A stretch of 64,000 bases of DNA, from the NCBI RefSeq assembly GCF_010500845.1, contig NZ_JAAAMI010000001.1:248001-312000 (forward strand). Reading direction: 5' to 3'. Of this stretch, positions 59,269 to 64,000 are shown one piece after another (position 1 is the stretch's first letter; every line of letters begins with the position of its first letter). Source of the stretch: Flagellimonas sediminis (GTDB lineage: Bacteria > Bacteroidota > Bacteroidia > Flavobacteriales > Flavobacteriaceae). The notes below the pieces were generated by a model. The model was given only the letters and a program-made list of their open reading frames with translations, did no database searches and had not been told where the DNA came from. A program made the translations under genes and the position numbers.

Positions 59269-62049
59269 TTAGTTTTTGATATCCGATTTTATCGGCTCTA
59301 CCGTAGGTTTCAGCATATTGCCATCGGCATCTATTTCTATGATGTTGTCAAAACCAAGTTCATCCAGTTTTGAAATGATCTCGGCCCTATCGCCTACCAT
59401 AAACCAGTTCATTTTTTCCGGTTTCACCACTTGGTTGCTCACTTTTCGGATGTCATCCACAGAAAGTGTGCGTACGTTCTGATCATATTTTTGATAGTAG
59501 TCGTCTGGCAGATTGTATCTGATCAAATTCCTTACCGAACTGTTCACGGAACTGTTGGTTTCCCATTGCCCTGGAAGTTTCAACACCTGGTTGGTCTTAA
59601 CTTTTTCCAACTCTTCTTTGGTAGCTGGTCGGGTTGAGGTGAACTCAGAGATTTCCTTGCGTATTTCGGTAACTGATTCAGCAGTTTTATCAGTTTGAAC
59701 CGGAGCGTACACGATGAACGGACGTACTTCCTTGGAACCCATAACAAAGCCACTTGCACCATAGGACCAGTGTTTATCTTCTCTCAAATTCATATTGATG
59801 CGGGAAGTGAAATCGCCTCCAAGAATGTTTACCATTTGTTCCAAAGCTACCTCGGAAACGTCTCCATACTTTTCGGTCAAATGCCCGGCCAAGATTACGG
59901 ATTGTTGGGATTCAGGCCTGTTCATCAGATACAGTGTATTCTTGGTGTTGGTCTGGGGCTGGTTGAACACGATCTTGGGCACATCACCTTTCTTCCATTT
60001 GCCCAAGGTTTTTTCCAATTTGGATTTCAATTCGCTCATTTCAACATCTCCAGTTATAATAATGGTAGAGTTATTGGGCTTAAACCAAGTATTGTAGAAT
60101 TCCACCATATCGGCACGAGTGAGTTTGCTTACTCCATCCTCATAACCGGTACCCGTATATGGGCTACTGTAAGGATGATCTTCTCCGTACATAAATTTGT
60201 TCATGGCGCGCAAGGCCATGGTGACCGGTTGCGACTTTTCCTTCTTAATGTCGTTGATCTGTTCGCTCTGCAAACGTTCAAATTCTTTTTCAGGGAAAAC
60301 TGGGTTTAGCACCACATCCAAGAACAGGTCCAAACTGGCATCCAGACTTGGTTTTAACGTGGTCATATAAACATTTGACTCATCTTGACTTGAAAATGTA
60401 CTCAAGGATGCGCCCAACAATTGGAGTTGCGCATTGATTTCCAAGGAACTTTTATCCTTGGTGCCTTCGTCCATTAAGTTCATCGCCAATTTTGCAGTAC
60501 CGGGTGTGGACAAATAATCGGTTTTGTAACCCGCATCGGTCACCAAGTTGATGACCACCGTGGGAACTCCTTTGCGTTGGGCCAAGACCACATTGAGTCC
60601 GTTGGACAATTGGGTGCGCTGCAAATCCGGGAATTTGGAGCTTTTCTGTTCGGCAAGGGCCGGTAATTTGCTTCTATCAATGGTAGAAGGTTCCACCGCA
60701 TATTCTGGGAATGGATTACAGATCAACACATGTTTGCCCTTGGTCAACCACTTGGCTGCCGTTTTCTTAAGGTCTTCGGCAGTGGCATTCTCAACAAATT
60801 TCAATTGGGTTTTGTAATATGAGGCATCTCCATGGTAAGTTTCATTGGATGCCAGGATATCGGAAACACCACCGAAGCCTCCTATCCGCTCCAGTCCTTT
60901 GATGAAGTTGGCAAAGTAACTGGCCTTCACCCTCTTCAATTCTTCCTCGGTTGGGCCTTCCTTGATAAACTTATCGATCTCGTCCCAAAGTTCTTTTTCC
61001 AATTTTTCGGCATCCTGACCTGGTTTTACGTTCAACCAAGCAATGAACTCACTGGCAATTTCACTGGAAGATTGAAAGGAAACTGCGGCACTGGCCGATT
61101 GATCTTTGTATATGAACTTTTGGTACAATCTTGAATTCTTACCACTGGTCAGAATAGAAGAAATCAAATCAAAATAAAGATCCTCTTTGGATCCAAATTC
61201 GGGTGAGTTCCAAGCAAAGAGAATCCTTGTCTCGGGAACCCTGTCCTCATATACCTGGCGCGAATCGTACACTTTATTGGGAATGTTCACCTCTTGCCTT
61301 TCCAAGGTGGGACCAGAAGGAATGTCGCCAAAATAAGCGGTCACCTTCCGAAGAATTTCCTCCGCATCAACATCACCCGCTACGGCAACCACGGCATTGG
61401 CAGGTCCGTAATACGTTTTGAACCAATCTTGCACGTCTTCCAAGGAAGCGGCATTCAAATCTTCCATTTCCCCGATAACGGTCCAAGAATATGGATGGCC
61501 TTTGGGGTACATGGCCTTGGTCAAATAATCCCATTGCTTGCCATACGGTTGGTTTTCCCCTTGTCTTTTTTCATTTTGTACCACTCCGCGCTGCTCATCC
61601 AATCTGGCCTGGTCAATGGCGCCCAACAAATGCCCCATACGATCCGATTCCAAGAACAGTACTTGGTCCAATGCAGAGACCGGGACATTTTGAAAATAGT
61701 TGGTGCGGTCGCTATTGGTGGTTCCGTTCAAATCGGTTCCCCCAATACTTTCCAAAGCCTGGAAGTAATCGGTGTTGTAGTTTTCACTTCCGTTGAACAT
61801 CAAATGCTCGAACAAATGGGCAAAGCCGCTTTTGCCGGGCTTTTCGTTTTTAGATCCCACATGGTACCATACATTCACGGCGGCAATGGGTGCCTTGTGA
61901 TCTTCATAGACCAACAAGGTAAGTCCGTTCTTCAATGTGTACTTCTTGTACTGGATATCGATATCATCCGCAGAAAATTGAAACCCTTGTCCATAGTTCA
62001 TAGAAAGGCAAAGAAGGCCCAATATCAGGGCCGAGAGTAGTTTTTTCAT
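59269..62049 (-). CDS. Periplasmic M16-family zinc metalloprotease
   Basis: A 926-residue protein from the ATG at 62049 with a signal peptide (LLSALILGLLCLSMNYG). The N-terminal half carries the inverted zinc motif HLFEH (His78, Glu81, His82) and a distal Glu in the following helix. The C-terminal half (from about 485) repeats the fold without HxxEH. Such fused two-half proteins form the clam-shell of pitrilysin-like peptidases. Degrades peptides in the periplasm. Confidence 0.93.
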   Translation of the reverse strand: MKKLLSALILGLLCLSMNYGQGFQFSADDIDIQYKKYTLKNGLTLLVYEDHKAPIAAVNVWYHVGSKNEKPGKSGFAHLFEHLMFNGSENYNTDYFQALESIGGTDLNGTTNSDRTNYFQNVPVSALDQVLFLESDRMGHLLGAIDQARLDEQRGVVQNEKRQGENQPYGKQWDYLTKAMYPKGHPYSWTVIGEMEDLNAASLEDVQDWFKTYYGPANAVVAVAGDVDAEEILRKVTAYFGDIPSGPTLERQEVNIPNKVYDSRQVYEDRVPETRILFAWNSPEFGSKEDLYFDLISSILTSGKNSRLYQKFIYKDQSASAAVSFQSSSEIASEFIAWLNVKPGQDAEKLEKELWDEIDKFIKEGPTEEELKRVKASYFANFIKGLERIGGFGGVSDILASNETYHGDASYYKTQLKFVENATAEDLKKTAAKWLTKGKHVLICNPFPEYAVEPSTIDRSKLPALAEQKSSKFPDLQRTQLSNGLNVVLAQRKGVPTVVINLVTDAGYKTDYLSTPGTAKLAMNLMDEGTKDKSSLEINAQLQLLGASLSTFSSQDESNVYMTTLKPSLDASLDLFLDVVLNPVFPEKEFERLQSEQINDIKKEKSQPVTMALRAMNKFMYGEDHPYSSPYTGTGYEDGVSKLTRADMVEFYNTWFKPNNSTIIITGDVEMSELKSKLEKTLGKWKKGDVPKIVFNQPQTNTKNTLYLMNRPESQQSVILAGHLTEKYGDVSEVALEQMVNILGGDFTSRINMNLREDKHWSYGASGFVMGSKEVRPFIVYAPVQTDKTAESVTEIRKEISEFTSTRPATKEELEKVKTNQVLKLPGQWETNSSVNSSVRNLIRYNLPDDYYQKYDQNVRTLSVDDIRKVSNQVVKPEKMNWFMVGDRAEIISKLDELGFDNIIEIDADGNMLKPTVEPIKSDIKN

Positions 62050-62246
62050 TTGACTATTTTTAATTATTTGATTGATAAATTGCTCTTGACAATATAAGAA
62101 AATGTTTACAATTATCACTATATTAACCACTTAGGAAGGAAAATAAAAATGGAGCCATTTTGATTTTCCGTGGTTCCAATCACCACTTGCATGTTTGGGC
62201 TTAGGTTTAGTTGCCCGACCCGTATTTTCTTATTTTCTTTGCATAT

Positions 62247-62825
62247 ATGCAACGTCCTGAATTGCACCAACATATCATAACCACCGCAGGTAATCTTTTC
62301 TATGCCCAAGGGTACAACTCTACGGGTATCAACGAAATTATAGATAAATGTGACATTGCCAAGGCCACACTTTATGGACATTTTAAGTCTAAAGAGGACA
62401 TTTGCGTCGCTTATCTGGAACAACGTCACCATGCCTTTATGGATTCCGTAAAAATGTATGTGGCGCGTAGCAAAACTGGAAAAAACCGGTTGTTGGCCAT
62501 TTTTGACCTTTTACAGGACATGTACCGTGAGGAAAATTTTCAAGGATGTTGGGCACTTAAAACCTTGGGCGAGCTTTCCCCCAACCAGAAAAAGATTTTG
62601 GAGGTCATCCAAAAACAGAAAAAAGAACTGCTCCTGTATCTGGGCGAAGTTGTAGGTCAAAATATTTCCAACCTGTCCAAGGCCCAAACGGAAAAAATGT
62701 CGGGAGGGCTCTACCTACTCTACGAAAGTGCCGTGACCGAAAGTCATTTGTTCAAGAACGATTGGCCCATCTACATGGCCAAAAGTATTGCACCCACTTT
62801 CTTTGCCGAACTGGAATTGGAATAA
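62247..62825 (+). CDS. TetR-family transcriptional regulator
   Basis: A 192-residue protein from the ATG at 62247. The helix-turn-helix is in YNSTGINEIIDKCDIAKATLYGHFKSKEDIC (about residues 25-55); the ligand domain resembles the TetR_C group with KNRLLAIFDLLQDMYREENF. It is divergent from the M16 gene (197 bp apart) and followed by a convergent AhpD-like gene. Target unknown. Confidence 0.87.
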   Translation: MQRPELHQHIITTAGNLFYAQGYNSTGINEIIDKCDIAKATLYGHFKSKEDICVAYLEQRHHAFMDSVKMYVARSKTGKNRLLAIFDLLQDMYREENFQGCWALKTLGELSPNQKKILEVIQKQKKELLLYLGEVVGQNISNLSKAQTEKMSGGLYLLYESAVTESHLFKNDWPIYMAKSIAPTFFAELELE

Positions 62826-62826
62826 A

Positions 62827-62854
62827 AAACCCTTCCATGGCAATGAAAGGGTTT
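62827..62854. terminator. Bidirectional terminator candidate
   Basis: AAACCCTT (62827-62834) pairs with AAGGGTTT (62847-62854) around 12 nt, between the convergent TetR and AhpD-like genes. The T runs are short on both strands. Confidence 0.5.
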
Positions 62855-62878
62855 ATCTTATCAGAAGTTGTTTAACTT

Positions 62879-63427
62879 TTAAGCTTCAACTGTTTCCAAA
62901 GGTTGAACTTCTGGAAAGTCAATAGGTGTGCCCACCGTATTGTTGATGTAGTTGGAAATGGTCTTATCGCCCACCAAAACAATGGTATCGATCAAATTTT
63001 CCTTGGTCCACCCTGCATTAAAGAAGTTTTCCAAAATGCTGGCGTCTGCCTTTCCTTGGTTTTCGGTAATGTTCTTGGCCAATTTTGCCAAGGCATCCAA
63101 TTTAGTGTCAAAAGATGCCTTACCAGCCCTCAACTCCAAAATCTGGCTTTCGGTATAACCATTCATTTTACCAATGGCGGTATGGGCGGCCAAACAATAG
63201 TCACAATTGTTCACTTGGCTCACGGCCAAGTTCACCACTTCTTTTTCCTTGGCTTTCAAAGAGGTCTTGGCGTTGGCAAAGGTCAGATAGTTGCCTAGTG
63301 CATTTTGGGAATAGGCAAAGGTGGCATACAGGTTGGGAACAAAGCCCAAGGCTTTTTCCAAGTTGTCAAAAATGGCCTGATTGGCAGCGCTTACTTCTTC
63401 TCTTTTAGGTACATTGAATGTGCTCAT
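62879..63427 (-). CDS. Carboxymuconolactone decarboxylase/AhpD-family protein
   Basis: A 182-residue all-helical protein. The AhpD site NNCDYCLAAHTAIGK has Cys75, Cys78 and His82, with Glu63 upstream. These proteins reduce alkyl hydroperoxides or act as thiol-disulfide partners; the CMD name is historical. Convergent with TetR, and 275 bp from the AraC regulator on the same strand, which could control it. Confidence 0.88.
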   Translation of the reverse strand: MSTFNVPKREEVSAANQAIFDNLEKALGFVPNLYATFAYSQNALGNYLTFANAKTSLKAKEKEVVNLAVSQVNNCDYCLAAHTAIGKMNGYTESQILELRAGKASFDTKLDALAKLAKNITENQGKADASILENFFNAGWTKENLIDTIVLVGDKTISNYINNTVGTPIDFPEVQPLETVEA

Positions 63428-63702
63428 GATTTAATTTATTTAATGTTATAATGATTAATAATTCTGAATGAAGGGTTTCTCGGCATCACAATAAAAATCA
63501 TGATGGAACTTTTGATCACAATGCTCCACAACGACCAAGGGCCGTTGCTGTTTGGGAGAGCTTCTAAAAATTTCGATAAGATTGAAAATGGATTTATCGA
63601 GTGCTTTCATCTTTTACCTGTTTTTAAATTACAGGGCAAAGATGCGGCGATAAAGGAGGTAAGGGTTAGGAGGGATTTCCCGTTGACTTGTTCAACTTTC
63701 CC

Positions 63703-64000
63703 TTAGGCAGCAAAAACAAGGCTTTCCCTATATTCGGAAGGGGTCATTTGGGTCATTTTCTTGAAAAACCTGCTGAAATGGGCGGCATCATTGAACCCTA
63801 GGTCAAAGGCTATTTCCTGATTTTGCTTGTCAGTATAATTCATGAGACGCTTGGCTTCCAAGGCAATCCGGTCTAGTATGATCTGTTGGGGCGATCTATG
63901 GTTATAAAGGGAAAATAGGTTGGAGAGTGTTTTGGGGGATTTGAACAGCATTTCGGCATAATCGCTTACCCTTCTCTTGGTTTTGAAATGCAGGTCTACG
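63703..64000 (-). CDS. AraC-family regulator, C-terminal part (cut by window edge)
   Basis: The last 99 residues are visible; the frame stays open to the window edge. They form an AraC double helix-turn-helix: AEMLFKSPKTLSNLFSLYN and QEIAFDLGFNDAAHFSRFFKK, then the PSEYRESL end. The sensor domain is outside the window. It is transcribed towards the AhpD-like gene and may regulate it. The 275-bp gap 63428-63702 holds nothing else I can support. Confidence 0.85.
   Translation of the reverse strand, partial: VDLHFKTKRRVSDYAEMLFKSPKTLSNLFSLYNHRSPQQIILDRIALEAKRLMNYTDKQNQEIAFDLGFNDAAHFSRFFKKMTQMTPSEYRESLVFAA

Noticed and set aside
61294..62040. 248-codon open frame on the plus strand
   Set aside because: Antisense of the M16 protease N-terminal half, which carries the zinc motif and signal peptide.
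63500..63706. 68-codon plus-strand frame between AhpD-like and AraC genes
   Set aside because: No recognisable features, unusual residue mix and convergent with a real gene; likely chance.
1..64000. CRISPR arrays, tRNA, rRNA, insertion sequences
   Set aside because: No regularly spaced identical repeats, no cloverleaf or rRNA motifs and no transposase-like reading frames were seen by eye.

Overview
The window looks like a chromosomal piece of a marine flavobacterium (Bacteroidota, Flavobacteriaceae; an Allomuricauda/Muricauda-like organism is my guess, not proven). The basis is a complete MoxR-DUF58-BatA/B/C/D/E aerotolerance-type locus, weak ribosome binding sites, promoters that fit the Bacteroidota TTTG / TAnnTTTG pattern, many lipoproteins and short outer-membrane barrels, and an amylosucrase-fructokinase pair. 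I see no rRNA, tRNA, CRISPR array, transposase or integrase.

Layout. (1) 1-6.25 kb is an AT-richer accessory stretch: HxlR tail, Crp/Fnr regulator with a short-chain dehydrogenase (SDR), peroxiredoxin-like protein, a second SDR divergent from its HxlR regulator, a decayed gene, a small membrane protein and a solo Mrr-type restriction nuclease. Genes or gene groups are separated by five related, imperfectly inverted spacers (about 55-140 bp), which gives the stretch a cassette-like look. (2) 6.26-8.4 kb: outer-membrane barrel, ParDE-type toxin-antitoxin pair with a palindrome centred on its -7 box, an exported DinB-fold protein and a small membrane protein. (3) 8.4-14.2 kb: SulP transporter with STAS domain, PhyH-type dioxygenase divergent from an AraC regulator, an internally duplicated lipoprotein, gpsA. 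(4) 14.2-16.9 kb: AT-richer barrel/lipoprotein pair and an orphan LuxR-type response regulator. (5) 17-25.97 kb: glpD operon, CvpA, CAP-domain lipoprotein, 3-hydroxyanthranilate dioxygenase, ALDH7-type dehydrogenase, a membrane-anchored helix-hairpin-helix protein, acyl-ACP desaturase, phosphoesterase. (6) 26.1-31.8 kb: fructokinase-amylosucrase operon, Schlafen-AlbA protein, SDR, aldo/keto reductase. (7) 31.9-41.4 kb: moxR/bat locus. (8) 41.4-45.4 kb: SulP plus beta-carbonic anhydrase, ceramidase-like membrane protein, pheS. (9) 45.5-52.3 kb: RND efflux operon bracketed by a GbsR/MarR and a TetR regulator. (10) 52.5-56.2 kb: Tat-exported aminotransferase, AEC-type permease and a secreted M20-type amidohydrolase. 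(11) 56.2-64 kb: PepSY-like protein, YhhN and CYTH proteins, DNA polymerase IV, M16 metalloprotease, TetR regulator, AhpD-like protein and an AraC regulator cut by the window edge.

How genes may work together. The left region carries several small-molecule sensors beside oxidoreductases, which suggests detoxification of electrophiles or oxidants. Amylosucrase would turn sucrose into alpha-glucan plus fructose, and the kinase upstream would capture the fructose. The SulP/carbonic anhydrase pair fits bicarbonate uptake and interconversion. The aminotransferase-permease-amidohydrolase group could be a periplasmic amino-acid salvage route. These links are inferred from gene order and families; none is shown directly by the sequence.
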